Notes: generated by a model not told the origin, from the letters alone. Shown: positions 1 through 8,701, counted from the stretch's first letter. The stretch: 64,000 bases of DNA from Herbaspirillum sp. AP02 (GCF_015767275.1 NZ_JADWMY010000010.1:124001-188000); one strand, 5' to 3'. A program made the numbers and translations.

Positions 1-118
1 TGGCGGCGACGCTGTCGGCCTTGTCGGCTTCCAGCCCGGCCTTCTGCAGCAGCGTGGTGGCGAACTGACGCAACGCATCAGCGGAAAAACGTTCGGGTGC
101 AGCCATTGCAACAACCAT
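1..118 (-). CDS. Ldh-family (malate/L-lactate dehydrogenase type) oxidoreductase, N-terminal fragment
   Basis: Only about the first 39 codons lie in the window; the gene continues past the left edge. The visible N-terminus (Phe-Ser-Ala-Asp-Ala-Leu-Arg, then a helix ending in Glu-Ala-Asp-Lys-Ala) resembles the opening helix of the NAD(P)-dependent malate/L-lactate/ureidoglycolate dehydrogenase family, whose members reduce 2-keto acids in the cytoplasm. Two in-frame ATGs exist, at 118 and 106. A purine-rich AAGGA stretch lies 4 bases before the first and about 12 before the second, so the start is uncertain. It is the last visible gene of the minus-strand Tct transporter group (47 bp after tctA), which suggests it acts on the imported carboxylate. 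The family call rests on little sequence and is tentative. Confidence 0.55.
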   Translation of the reverse strand, partial: MVVAMAAPERFSADALRQFATTLLQKAGLEADKADSVAA

Positions 119-165
119 CCTTTCCTTGCTTGAATCATTGACAGAAACTGAAATTTTTCATGCGC

Positions 166-1662
166 TTATGCGGCGACCATGCTCTTCCTGCGCACCAGCC
201 TGAGCACCAGCGGCAGCAACCACAGCAGCAACGTGATCACGCCCAGCGTGCCGGCGATGGGACGCTCGAAGAAGGCCAGGAACTGACCGTCCGACTTGAT
301 CATCGAGGTCACGAAATGCTCCTCCAGCATGCCGCCCAGCACCACGCCCAGGACCGCCGGTGCGACCGGGAAACCATTCTCTTCCATCACATAGGCCAAC
401 AGGCCGAACACCAGCATGATGCCCACATCGGTCACGCTGTTGTTGGTGGCGTAGGAACCGACGATGCAGAACAGCAGGATCAGCGGCATCAGGATGCCAC
501 GCGGAATGGACAGGATACGCTTGGCCATCTTGATACACCAGAAGCCCAGCGGCAGCATCAGCAGGTTGGCCAGGATGAAGACGAGGAAGATGGCATACAT
601 CGACACCGGATTTTCGACGAAGATCATCGGCCCCGGATTGAGGTTCTTCATGTACAGCACACCGATGACGATGGCCGTGATGGAGTCCCCGGGGATGCCG
701 AACACCAGCGCCGGAATCCACGCACCGGCCAACGCCGAATTGTTGGCCGCGCCCGATTCGACGATGCCTTCCGGATGGCCGGTGCCGAACTTCTCCGGCT
801 CCTTGGACATCTTCTTGCTCATCGCATACGACATCCAGGCCGCGATATCGGCGCCGGCGCCCGGCAAGGCACCCACCAGCGTACCGAGCACGCTGCCGCG
901 CAGTACCGACTTGGGGTACTTCACCATCAGGCCCCACATGCCCTTGAAGACGTTGCCGACCTCGCTCTTGGCGACCTTCATGGTGAAGTCGCGCGAGACC
1001 GCGAAGCGCAGCACCTCCGACATGGCGAACATGCCCACCATCAGCGGCACCAGCGAGACCCCGCCCAGCAGGTCCGGCTGATCCAGGGTAAAGCGCGGCG
1101 CGCCGGCCGGGTTGCCCATGCCGACCGAGGCGATGAACATGCCCAGGAACAGCGATACGAAACCCTTCAGGGGATTGTCGGAAGCGATGAAGATGGCGCA
1201 GGTCAAGCCCAGCAGCACCAGCCAGAAGTATTCGAAGGAGGAGAACTTCAAGGCCAGCTCGGCCAGCGCGGGCGCGGCCAGGATCAGGACGATGGTCCCG
1301 AACAGGCCACCGATGACCGAGAACACCAGGCTGGCGCCGAGCGCAATCTCGCCCTGCCCCTTCATGGTCATGGCATAGGCTTCGTCGGTGTAGGCCGCTG
1401 ACGAGGGCGTGCCGGGAATACGCAGCAGGCAGCCCGGGATATCGCCCGAGAAGATCGCCATGGCCGTGGCCGAGACCATGGCCGCGATGGCCGGCACCGG
1501 CGGCATGAAGAAGGTCACCGGCACCAGCAGCGCCACGGCCATGGTGGCCGACAAACCCGGCACGGCCCCCATGAACAGGCCGAAGATGGACGAACCGAGG
1601 ATGACCGCCAGCACGTAGGGATCGAACACCATCCCAAAGGCGGCATAGATATTGGCAAGCAT
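166..1662 (-). CDS. tctA: Tripartite tricarboxylate transporter, large permease TctA
   Basis: A 498-residue, highly hydrophobic inner-membrane protein of the length and composition usual for TctA, the 12-helix permease that imports carboxylates using an ion gradient. The family's Gly/Pro-rich conserved segments are visible: GAVPGLSATMAVALL near residue 33 and GALPGAGADIAAW near residue 260. It follows tctB by 9 bp, with GGAGAC before the ATG, and sits in the order tctC-tctB-tctA seen for Tct systems. The substrate cannot be read from the permease; the neighbouring sugar-acid genes suggest an aldonate or related acid. Identification of the family is firm. Confidence 0.95.
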   Translation of the reverse strand: MLANIYAAFGMVFDPYVLAVILGSSIFGLFMGAVPGLSATMAVALLVPVTFFMPPVPAIAAMVSATAMAIFSGDIPGCLLRIPGTPSSAAYTDEAYAMTMKGQGEIALGASLVFSVIGGLFGTIVLILAAPALAELALKFSSFEYFWLVLLGLTCAIFIASDNPLKGFVSLFLGMFIASVGMGNPAGAPRFTLDQPDLLGGVSLVPLMVGMFAMSEVLRFAVSRDFTMKVAKSEVGNVFKGMWGLMVKYPKSVLRGSVLGTLVGALPGAGADIAAWMSYAMSKKMSKEPEKFGTGHPEGIVESGAANNSALAGAWIPALVFGIPGDSITAIVIGVLYMKNLNPGPMIFVENPVSMYAIFLVFILANLLMLPLGFWCIKMAKRILSIPRGILMPLILLFCIVGSYATNNSVTDVGIMLVFGLLAYVMEENGFPVAPAVLGVVLGGMLEEHFVTSMIKSDGQFLAFFERPIAGTLGVITLLLWLLPLVLRLVRRKSMVAA

Positions 1663-1671
1663 GTCGTCTCC

Positions 1672-2205
1672 TTACCAGGCCAGCGGCGTCAGGATGCCCC
1701 AGGGCAGGGGTACCTTGAGCAACTTGTAGAAGATGGTGTGAATGAGCAGCGCGCTGACCAGGGCCACCGGCACGGCCACCATCAGACGGGTGCGGAAGGT
1801 CAGGAACAGCACCAGCAGCAGCACCACGGCGGTGGGCAGGAAGCCCAGTGGTTCCGACACCCAGATGTAGAACAGCAGCGAGGCCGGAACGAGCAGGAAG
1901 GCCAGCACCGCATGGCGGCTGCCGAACCAGTCCGGCAGCGTGAACCAGTGCGCGTCCTGGTCATCGGCACCGGTGGTGGAGATCGTGGAGAGAGTGGTGC
2001 CGTGGGACGAACGCGTCTTGCGCAGGCCACGCAGGCCGCGCAGCACCAGCAATACGGCGCAGATCATCAGGCCGCCGGCCAGCGCCTGCGGAAACACGTG
2101 GGGCCCGATATCCTGGCCCATCGCGGGCAGGCGGGAAGAGGCAATCCAGAGCACCACCGCGAACAGCGCGACCAGCAGTCCGGACAAGGCATCATTGATT
2201 TTCAT
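1672..2205 (-). CDS. tctB: Tripartite tricarboxylate transporter, small membrane subunit TctB
   Basis: A 177-residue membrane protein with about four hydrophobic segments (roughly residues 8-25, 40-56, 93-112 and 120-160) and a charged cytoplasmic loop near 60-85. This is the usual size and topology of TctB, the poorly conserved small subunit that pairs with TctA. Its place between tctC (upstream, 72 bp) and tctA (downstream, 9 bp) supports the call more than any single motif does. Confidence 0.88.
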   Translation of the reverse strand: MKINDALSGLLVALFAVVLWIASSRLPAMGQDIGPHVFPQALAGGLMICAVLLVLRGLRGLRKTRSSHGTTLSTISTTGADDQDAHWFTLPDWFGSRHAVLAFLLVPASLLFYIWVSEPLGFLPTAVVLLLVLFLTFRTRLMVAVPVALVSALLIHTIFYKLLKVPLPWGILTPLAW

Positions 2206-2277
2206 GGAAACGATCCTGGAAAAGAAACGACGACAGCGGCGCGCCCCCCTCCAACGAGGCAGGGCGCGCTCACGGCA

Positions 2278-3261
2278 TTACCTGGCCATGCCAAGCGTCT
2301 TCAGGATGGCGCCCATGTCCTGGTCGCTCTTGTCCATGAACTTGCCGAACTCGGCCGAATCGGCATACATCACGCCGAAACCACGCCCGCTCATGAAGTC
2401 CTTGTACTCCTTGCTCTCATAGATCTTCTTCAGGCTGGCCGAGAGCTTGCCCTGCACGTCGGCCGGCAAGCCCTTGGGCGCGACGATGCCGCGCCAGGCG
2501 CCATTGGTCCAGGTGCTGCCGGTGAGGCTCTTCAGGGTCGGCACCTTGGGATAGAGCGCTGCCGGTTCATTGGCCATCACCACCAGCGGCACCGCCTTGC
2601 CGGCATCGATCAGCGAACGCGCCTCGGGCAGCGATGCCGCCACGATGTCCACGCCACCGGCGGCCAGGTCCACCATGGCCGGTGCCGCGCCGTTGGATGG
2701 TACGAAGCGCACCGCATTGGGCGCCACCTTCAGGTCGTTCAGCATGCCCGCCAGACCCAGGTGCCAGATGCCGCCCTGCCCGGTGCCGGAGGCCTTGAGC
2801 TTGCCCGGATTGGCCTTGACCGCCTTGAGCAGGTCATCGAAGCTCTTGTAGGGGGAATCATGGCTCACCGTCAGGGCCGCCGGGTCGAAGTTCATCAGCG
2901 CCAGTGGCGTGAAGTCGCGCGGGGTCAGCTTGGTCAGGCCCTGGTGGTGCATCATCGAGATTTCCACGGTGGCGATGCCGATGGTGTAGCCATCCGGTGT
3001 CGAACTGGCGATGGCCTGGTGGCCCACCGCGCCATTGCCCCCGGTACGGTTGACCACGTTGACCGGTTGGCCCAGGTCTTTTTCCAGCAAGGCGCCGATG
3101 ATGCGGGCGGTGGCATCGGTGCCGCCGCCGGCGCCCCAGGGCACGACCAGGGTCACGGGACGTTCCGGCCAGGCGGCAAAGGCTACCGGTGCGGCCAGCA
3201 TGCTGCAGGCGGCACTGGCCGCGAGCAGGCTCTTCAATAGGGTTCTACGGGTCAATTCCAT
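2278..3261 (-). CDS. tctC: Tripartite tricarboxylate transporter substrate-binding protein (Bug family, TctC)
   Basis: A 327-residue periplasmic binding protein. Residues 1-29 form a signal peptide with a twin-arginine-like start (LTRRTLLKSL) and an Ala-rich core. The mature part opens with the Bug hallmark WPERPVTLVVPWGAGGGTD, which lines the carboxylate pocket. A GGAGGAG Shine-Dalgarno lies 4-5 bases before the ATG. It is the first gene of the minus-strand Tct operon and delivers the substrate to TctA/TctB. Bug proteins are greatly expanded in Burkholderiales and bind many different acids, so the ligand is unknown. The upstream region carries two GntR-type palindromes that may control it. 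Confidence 0.95.
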   Translation of the reverse strand: MELTRRTLLKSLLAASAACSMLAAPVAFAAWPERPVTLVVPWGAGGGTDATARIIGALLEKDLGQPVNVVNRTGGNGAVGHQAIASSTPDGYTIGIATVEISMMHHQGLTKLTPRDFTPLALMNFDPAALTVSHDSPYKSFDDLLKAVKANPGKLKASGTGQGGIWHLGLAGMLNDLKVAPNAVRFVPSNGAAPAMVDLAAGGVDIVAASLPEARSLIDAGKAVPLVVMANEPAALYPKVPTLKSLTGSTWTNGAWRGIVAPKGLPADVQGKLSASLKKIYESKEYKDFMSGRGFGVMYADSAEFGKFMDKSDQDMGAILKTLGMAR

Positions 3262-3529
3262 TGTCTCCTCCGTTGTCGGTTGCGGCTAACACTGGGTGAC
3301 GGCCAACGTTTGGCAAAGGACTTTCGTTGCCGCTGCATGACCTGCATGAGCGCACCGAAACGGCAGGACAGGATGGTGTCCCTGCGCTTTCTGGATGTCT
3401 CCGACTGTCTCGTCGTTGTGCAGGCCTGGTGCCTTGCTGCTTTTTTATGCTCCGGTTCGGGCCGGATGTTTGTTTTGGACGCTTGCCCGTCGTCCTTCAT
3501 TCATGAACAAATGAAAGCGACAGGTAATG

Positions 3530-3540
3530 TGGTCTGACCA
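3530..3540. promoter_or_regulatory. Candidate GntR/FadR-type operator 1
   Basis: Perfect 11-bp palindrome TGGTCTGACCA. TGGT-N3-ACCA cores are typical of operators of the FadR subfamily of GntR regulators, which often govern sugar-acid catabolism. It lies about 270 bp upstream of tctC. No GntR gene is in the window, so the regulator is unknown. Confidence 0.45.
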
Positions 3541-3575
3541 GCGGGTCCTAGAATTTCACATCACTCCGGCAGTGT

Positions 3576-3613
3576 CAAGGATGAATGGAACGCATCAAAA
3601 TAATTCATCCTTG
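3576..3613. repeat. 11-bp inverted repeat in divergent control region
   Basis: CAAGGATGAAT (3576-3586) and its exact complement ATTCATCCTTG (3603-3613) are separated by 16 bp. There is no T-run after either arm, so an operator or leader hairpin is more likely than a terminator. Confidence 0.5.
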
Positions 3614-3750
3614 GTGCTCCGCAACATTTTTACCCGGCCGCAAACCCTTGCCAGCACTAGCTTATAGCCACAAAGCCGGTTTCATCGCATGTTGCAGGGG
3701 CGTAGCGTTTGACGGGGGTGTGGTATCGGCAAAAAAGCTTTCCCGCGTTC

Positions 3751-3761
3751 TGGTATTACCA
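3751..3761. promoter_or_regulatory. Candidate GntR/FadR-type operator 2
   Basis: Perfect 11-bp palindrome TGGTATTACCA, matching the first operator at 9 of 11 positions (shared core TGGTnTnACCA). It is followed directly by CTTGACCA, a possible third half-site. It lies about 530 bp upstream of the dehydratase start. Confidence 0.45.
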
Positions 3762-4209
3762 CTTGACCAAACAAATCCGGCTGCAATAGACTCGCAGCCA
3801 ATCGAACAAGTCACGTCGCATCCGCAGCCTGGCCCAGGTGGTTTTTACCTGTAGACCGCAGCGCATGCAGAACGGACGGCACAGACCCAGCCGCCACGGC
3901 AGATGCCGGCGGCTTCAGGCAACGGAGACATCTCATTGGCTTACCAAGGCAGAGCAACGAGTCTGAACCGCAGGACCCTGGCTGGCTGGACGCACAGCGT
4001 CTGTGCCGCCTCGGCCTCCAGCGTGCGTGCGCGTCGCGCCCTGCATCGCGCCTCTTCCTTCGGGTCTTTGCTGGCCTTTTTGCTGATCGATTTTTCCCGC
4101 TATTTCTTTGACCAGGGCGACAGTCACCCGGTCCCCGCGCGCCAGTCCTGACCGGGCCGGCGCGCAGCAGCACGCAAGCATCACGCAAGCACCAACCGCA
4201 TTGCACGCA

Positions 4210-4232
4210 CTGCAGGCCCATCCGGCCTGCAG
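4210..4232 (+). promoter_or_regulatory. Hairpin upstream of dehydratase start
   Basis: CTGCAGGCC and GGCCTGCAG form a perfect 9-bp stem with a 5-base loop, ending 56 bp before the ATG of the dehydratase. It has no U-run. It may be a leader structure or an operator; function is unknown. Confidence 0.35.
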
Positions 4233-4288
4233 CAGATGGATTTGCACGGGCAGCGCCACCCAATCCGGCCTGCCTGTCAGGGAAGATC

Positions 4289-6025
4289 ATGACTGACGAC
4301 ACCAAAAAACCCACCCGCCGCAGCCAGGCCTGGTTCGGCCGCCAGGACCGCGATGGCTTCATCTACCGCTCCTGGGTCAAGAACCGCGGCATCCCGCACG
4401 ACCAGTTCGATGGCCGTCCGGTGATCGGCATCTGCAACACCTATTCCGAACTCACCCCCTGCAACTCGCACTTCCGCGCCCTGGCCGAACAGGTCAAGAT
4501 CGGCATCTGGGAAGCCGGCGGCTTCCCGCTGGAATTCCCGGTGATGTCGCTGGGCGAGACCCTGCTGCGCCCCACTGCCATGCTCTACCGCAACCTGGCC
4601 AGCATGGATGTGGAAGAATCGATCCGCGCCAATCCGCTGGATGGCGTGGTGCTCTTGATGGGTTGCGACAAGACCACCCCTGCCCTGCTCATGGGCGCAG
4701 CCTCGGTGGACGTGCCGACCATCGGCGTGTCCGGCGGCCCCATGCTCTCGGGCAAGTACCGTGGCCGTGAACTGGGTTCCGGCACGGGCGTGTGGCAGAT
4801 GTCGGAAGATGTGCGCGCCGGCAAGATGACGCAGGAAGAATTCTTCGAGGCCGAGAGCTGCATGCACCGCTCGCACGGCCACTGCATGACCATGGGTACC
4901 GCTTCCACCATGGCCAGCATGGTCGAGGCACTGGGCGTGGGTCTGCCGCACAATGCCGCCATTCCGGCCGTGGATGCGCGCCGCAATGTGCTGGCCCGCA
5001 ATGCCGGCCGCCGCATCGTGCAGATGGTCGAGGAAGACCTGGTGCTGTCCAAGATCCTGACCCGCCAGGCCTTCGAAAATGCGATCCGCGTCAATGCCGC
5101 CATCGGCGGCTCCACCAATGCGGTGATCCACCTGCTGGCCATCGCCGGTCGCATCGGCATCGATCTCGACCTCAAGGACTGGGACGACATCGGCCAGAAG
5201 CTGCCCTGCCTGCTGGACCTGCAGCCCTCGGGCAAATTCCTGATGGAAGATTTCTACTATGCCGGCGGCCTGCCGGCGGTGATCCGCCAGCTGGAAAGCG
5301 TGATCGACAAGAGCGCCCTCACCGCCAACGGCAAGACCCTGTGGGAAAACTGCCAGGACGCGCCGAACTGGAACGAGGAAGTCATCCGCTCCTTCGACAA
5401 GCCATTCAAGGAAGCGGCCGGCATCGCCATCCTCAAGGGCAACCTGGCGCCCGACGGCGCGGTCATCAAGCCTTCGGCCGCCACCCCTGCGCTGTTGAAG
5501 CATCGCGGCCGCGCCGTGGTCTTCGAGAACAGCGATGACCTGCACAAGCGCATCGACGACGAGAACCTGGACGTCGACGAAACCTGCGTGCTGGTGCTCA
5601 AGAACTGCGGCCCCAGGGGTTATCCGGGCATGGCCGAAGCCGGCAACATGCCGCTGCCGCCGAAGGTCCTGCGCAAGGGCATCACCGACATGGTGCGCGT
5701 CTCGGATGCGCGCATGAGCGGTACCGCCTATGGCACCGTGGTCTTGCACGTCTCGCCGGAAGCCGCCGCCGGCGGACCACTGGCGCTGGTGCAGAACGGC
5801 GACTTCATCGAACTGGATGTGGAGGCCCGCAAGCTGCATCTGGATGTGTCGGAGGAAGAACTGGCACGCCGCCGCGCCCAGTGGCAAAAGCCGGAACTGC
5901 CGCCGCAGATGCAGCGTGGCTGGGTCAAGCTCTATGTGGATCACGTGCAGCAGGCCAACCAGGGTGCCGACCTCGATTTCCTGGTCGGCAAGAGCGGACC
6001 TTATGTGCCCAAGGACAACCACTAG
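4289..6025 (+). CDS. IlvD/Edd-family sugar-acid dehydratase, L-arabinonate dehydratase-like
   Basis: A 578-residue cytoplasmic iron-sulfur enzyme that should dehydrate an aldonate to a 2-keto-3-deoxy acid. Cysteines that would bind the [2Fe-2S] cluster are visible at 58 (ELTPCNSH), 126 (GCDKT) and 199 (GHCMTMGTAST), one residue off the positions known for rhizobial L-arabinonate dehydratase (579 aa). This separates it from gluconate-6-phosphate dehydratase and places it among pentonate/hexonate dehydratases. The ATG at 4289 follows GGAAGA. A D-2-hydroxyacid dehydrogenase and a sugar ABC importer follow on the same strand, so it likely serves a non-phosphorylated sugar-acid pathway. The exact substrate is not determined. 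Confidence 0.9.
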   Translation: MTDDTKKPTRRSQAWFGRQDRDGFIYRSWVKNRGIPHDQFDGRPVIGICNTYSELTPCNSHFRALAEQVKIGIWEAGGFPLEFPVMSLGETLLRPTAMLYRNLASMDVEESIRANPLDGVVLLMGCDKTTPALLMGAASVDVPTIGVSGGPMLSGKYRGRELGSGTGVWQMSEDVRAGKMTQEEFFEAESCMHRSHGHCMTMGTASTMASMVEALGVGLPHNAAIPAVDARRNVLARNAGRRIVQMVEEDLVLSKILTRQAFENAIRVNAAIGGSTNAVIHLLAIAGRIGIDLDLKDWDDIGQKLPCLLDLQPSGKFLMEDFYYAGGLPAVIRQLESVIDKSALTANGKTLWENCQDAPNWNEEVIRSFDKPFKEAAGIAILKGNLAPDGAVIKPSAATPALLKHRGRAVVFENSDDLHKRIDDENLDVDETCVLVLKNCGPRGYPGMAEAGNMPLPPKVLRKGITDMVRVSDARMSGTAYGTVVLHVSPEAAAGGPLALVQNGDFIELDVEARKLHLDVSEEELARRRAQWQKPELPPQMQRGWVKLYVDHVQQANQGADLDFLVGKSGPYVPKDNH

Positions 6026-6051
6026 GCAGGCAGAACAATCCGCGTCCCGGC

Positions 6052-6067
6052 TGGCTGGCTGGCTGGC
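6052..6067 (+). repeat. (TGGC)4 microsatellite inside a CCCGGC/GCCGGG dyad
   Basis: Four TGGC units just after the dehydratase stop codon, flanked by CCCGGC (6046-6051) and GCCGGG (6066-6071), which could pair as a weak hairpin. There is no T-run, so termination is doubtful. Confidence 0.5.
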
Positions 6068-6124
6068 CGGGGCGCGGGCAGCAAGGACTTTTTCAAGAAA
6101 CCCGATTGCAGCGAACTCCACCTG

Positions 6125-6164
6125 AAGCAACATCAAGCAATATCGAGCAACATTAAGCAAGGAT
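6125..6164 (+). repeat. Degenerate 10-bp tandem repeat, four units
   Basis: Four consecutive 10-bp units of the form AAGCAAcATc (6125, 6135, 6145, 6155) precede the hydroxyacid dehydrogenase gene by about 145 bp. The period is close to one helical turn, so a protein could bind each unit on one DNA face; this is inference. Confidence 0.55.
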
Positions 6165-6308
6165 TAACGGCAACTCAATCAGCATTCGCAGCCCATTAAT
6201 ATCAGCATCAGTCGTACCCGGGATCACGGTACAGCCACACAAGCGGCGGCCGTGCTCCTGGAAGTAGTTGCATCAGGTGGACCAAGACAACCATCACGGA
6301 GACGAGCA

Positions 6309-7268
6309 ATGAAAGTACTGATTACCGATTACGATTTCCCCGATGTCGACCTGGAGCTGGCGCTCTACAAGGAGGCCGGCGTGGAAGTCGTGACCGCACA
6401 ATGCCGCACCGAAGACGAGGTGATCGCCGCCTCCGAGGGCTGCCAGGGCCTGCTGGTGCAATACGCACCGGTGAACTCCAAGGTGTTCGCGGCGCGTCCT
6501 GAAATCCGCATCGCCAGCCGCTATGGCGCCGGCTTTGACACCATCAATACCGCCGACGCCGCGCAGCACGGCGTCTGGGTCGCCAACTCGCCCGACTATG
6601 GCGTGGGCGAAGTTGCTACCCATGCCCTGGCGATGGCGCTGGACCTGATCCGCAACATCACCGTCTATGACCGCGCCGTCAAGGCCGGTGAATGGCACTA
6701 CACCACGGCCGGCATCATCCCGCGCGCCTCCGACCTGACCATCGGCATCATCGGCCTGGGTCGCATCGGCAAGCGCATGGCGCATATCTCGCGCAATCTC
6801 TTCAAGCGCGTGATCGCCTATGACCCCTACATCATCGACGGCGACTTCCCCGCCTACGTGGAGCGCGTCGGCCGCGAGGAACTGTTCCGCCAGGCCCATG
6901 TGGTCTCGCTGCACACCCCGCTCAACGATGAAACGCGCAACATGATCGACGCCTCGCTGCTGAACCTGCTGCAGCCGCAGAGCTATCTGGTCAACTCCGC
7001 CCGCGGCGGCCTGATCAAGATCGACGACCTGCTGGCGGCGCTGGAAAACGGCAAGCTCAAGGGTGCTGCGCTGGATGTGTTGCCGGTCGAACCACCCGAG
7101 ACAGCGGCGGCTATCGTCCAGCATCCACGTGTGCTATTGTCGCCGCACGCGGCATTCTTCTCCGATGTCGCAGCGCGCGAACTGCGGCGCAAGGCGGCTC
7201 AGAATCTGATCGACTGGGACCGCAACGGACGGCCTTCCTACGTGGTCGTCACTGGCAAGAATCCATAA
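6309..7268 (+). CDS. D-2-hydroxyacid dehydrogenase (phosphoglycerate dehydrogenase/CtBP-like)
   Basis: A 319-residue NAD(P)-dependent oxidoreductase of the D-isomer-specific 2-hydroxyacid dehydrogenase family. The Rossmann motif GLGRIG lies near residue 155. The catalytic triad is visible as Arg in SARGG, Glu in DVLPVEPP and His in SPHAAFFS. The ATG at 6309 begins the family's typical MKVLITDYDF strand; an upstream in-frame start at 6252 would add a non-conserved extension and was rejected. The gene is 283 bp after the dehydratase and upstream of the sugar importer. It probably reduces or oxidises a 2-keto/2-hydroxy acid made in the same pathway. Substrate unknown. Confidence 0.88.
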   Translation: MKVLITDYDFPDVDLELALYKEAGVEVVTAQCRTEDEVIAASEGCQGLLVQYAPVNSKVFAARPEIRIASRYGAGFDTINTADAAQHGVWVANSPDYGVGEVATHALAMALDLIRNITVYDRAVKAGEWHYTTAGIIPRASDLTIGIIGLGRIGKRMAHISRNLFKRVIAYDPYIIDGDFPAYVERVGREELFRQAHVVSLHTPLNDETRNMIDASLLNLLQPQSYLVNSARGGLIKIDDLLAALENGKLKGAALDVLPVEPPETAAAIVQHPRVLLSPHAAFFSDVAARELRRKAAQNLIDWDRNGRPSYVVVTGKNP

Positions 7269-7345
7269 TCATCAACCCCGCCACGGGGCGCCAATGCAGC
7301 ACCGTCGCCGGCCGCCAGCCGGCGATGCATCAGTGTAGAAAACAG

Positions 7346-7374
7346 AAAAAAAAGGAGGATCGGACCGATCCTCC
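7346..7374 (-). terminator. Orphan intrinsic terminator reading the minus strand
   Basis: GGAGGATCGG (7354-7363) and CCGATCCTCC (7365-7374) form a strong hairpin. On the minus strand it is followed by eight U residues (the A-run at 7346-7353). On the plus strand there is no U-run. No minus-strand protein gene lies within the next 4.7 kb to its right, so it may end a small antisense RNA or block antisense transcription. Confidence 0.6.
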
Positions 7375-7427
7375 ACATGCCCGAGCAGGGTGTGCATGAA
7401 CAAAGTGCGTTGTGGCCGTCTCCGCCT

Positions 7428-7439
7428 GGAACCGGTTCC
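7428..7439. promoter_or_regulatory. LacI-type operator before the sugar ABC operon
   Basis: Perfect 12-bp palindrome GGAACCGGTTCC with the central CG and AACCGGTT core typical of LacI/GalR-family operators. It lies 37 bp upstream of the ABC ATPase start, where a repressor would block transcription or initiation. No LacI gene is present in the window. Confidence 0.55.
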
Positions 7440-7476
7440 GCAGCGTCGATACGAGGATACACACGAGGAGCATTTG

Positions 7477-8562
7477 ATGGCATCAGTACAGATTCGCGCA
7501 GTCAAGAAACAGTTCGGCAGCACCCAGATCATCCGGGGCGTCGACATCGATATCGCCGATGGCGAGTTCACGGTCCTGGTTGGCCCTTCCGGCTGCGGCA
7601 AGTCGACACTGCTGCGCATGCTGGCCGGGCTGGAGGAAATCACCGGCGGCGAAATCCTGATCGGCGGCACGGTGGTCAACAATGTCCAGCCCAAGGATCG
7701 CGACATCGCCATGGTGTTCCAGAACTACGCGCTCTATCCGCACATGACCGTGCGCGACAACATGGCCTTCTCGCTGACCCTGGCCAAGAAGGAAAAGTCC
7801 TTCGTCGAAGAACGCGTCAAGAAAGCCGCCGACATCCTCGGCCTGAACCAGTTGCTGGACCGCTACCCGCGCCAGCTCTCCGGTGGCCAGCGCCAGCGCG
7901 TGGCGATGGGTCGCGCCATCGTGCGCGATCCGCAGGTGTTCCTGTTCGACGAACCGCTCTCCAACCTCGACGCCAAGCTGCGCGTGCAGATGCGCACCGA
8001 GATCAAGGAACTGCACCAGCGCCTCAAGACCACCTCCATCTATGTGACCCACGACCAGATCGAAGCCATGACCATGGCCGACCAGATCGTGGTCATGCGG
8101 GATGGCCTGGTCGAGCAGCGCGGCCGTCCGCTGGACCTGTACGATCATCCGGCCAACCTGTTCGTGGCCGGTTTCATCGGCTCGCCGGCCATGAACTTCA
8201 TCCCCGCCACGCTGCGCAAGAACGGCGGCGCGGCCGAGGTCGAGTTCGTCGACGGCACCCGCGTACCAGCCCCTTATGGCAGCGCCCTGCAGGGCAGCGA
8301 TGGCCAGAAGGTGACCTATGGCGTGCGTCCCGAACATCTCTCCATCGGCGGCGCCGGCCAGGGCATCGCCACCAAGGTCATCGTGGTGGAGCCGACGGGC
8401 GCGGACACCGAAGTGTTCTCGCGCTTCGGTGAAACCAGCCTGACGTCGATCTTCCGCGAACGCCATGACTTCGGCGCCGGCGATGTGATCCACCTGGTCC
8501 CCGACCATGGCCGCACGCACCTGTTCGACGCCGAATCCGGCAAGTCGCTGGCGGCCCGCTGA
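7477..8562 (+). CDS. Sugar ABC transporter ATP-binding protein (UgpC/MsmK-like)
   Basis: A 361-residue ATPase that powers carbohydrate import. Walker [10 protein letters not shown] lies near residue 37, the signature LSGGQRQR near 135, Walker B VFLFDEP near 155 and the H-loop THD near 190. The C-terminal third is the OB-fold/TOBE regulatory domain found in MalK/UgpC types. ATG 7477 follows ACGAGGAG. An in-frame extension to 7390 lacks family similarity. It is the first gene of an importer operon with the binding protein and two permeases downstream. Confidence 0.95.
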   Translation: MASVQIRAVKKQFGSTQIIRGVDIDIADGEFTVLVGPSGCGKSTLLRMLAGLEEITGGEILIGGTVVNNVQPKDRDIAMVFQNYALYPHMTVRDNMAFSLTLAKKEKSFVEERVKKAADILGLNQLLDRYPRQLSGGQRQRVAMGRAIVRDPQVFLFDEPLSNLDAKLRVQMRTEIKELHQRLKTTSIYVTHDQIEAMTMADQIVVMRDGLVEQRGRPLDLYDHPANLFVAGFIGSPAMNFIPATLRKNGGAAEVEFVDGTRVPAPYGSALQGSDGQKVTYGVRPEHLSIGGAGQGIATKVIVVEPTGADTEVFSRFGETSLTSIFRERHDFGAGDVIHLVPDHGRTHLFDAESGKSLAAR

Positions 8563-8701
8563 ACCGCAAGCTCCATTACCGCAGTACCCAGGCAACACCA
8601 GTAGCGCAGCATCAGAAAAACAAGAGTCCATCCGCAGGGGAGCGATTCCGTCGCGATCCGACAGCGGTCCAATTCGACTTTCAACCGAAGGAGTAGGAGA
8701 C

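Larger units (their letters stand above)
3262..4288. other. Divergent intergenic region between tctC and the dehydratase gene
   Basis: About 1 kb without a convincing gene; the open frames across it have poor codon use and no recognisable product. It holds several dyads, listed separately: two 11-bp TGGT/ACCA palindromes (3530-3540, 3751-3761), an 11-bp inverted repeat (3576-3586/3603-3613), a weaker TTCATT/AATGAA dyad (3496-3515), and a strong hairpin close to the dehydratase start (4210-4232). It is probably the control region for both divergent transcription units. Confidence 0.6.

Noticed and set aside
3933-4259. 108-codon minus-strand frame upstream of the dehydratase
   Set aside because: Cys/Ala/Arg-rich product of low-complexity type, no ribosome-binding site, no recognisable family.
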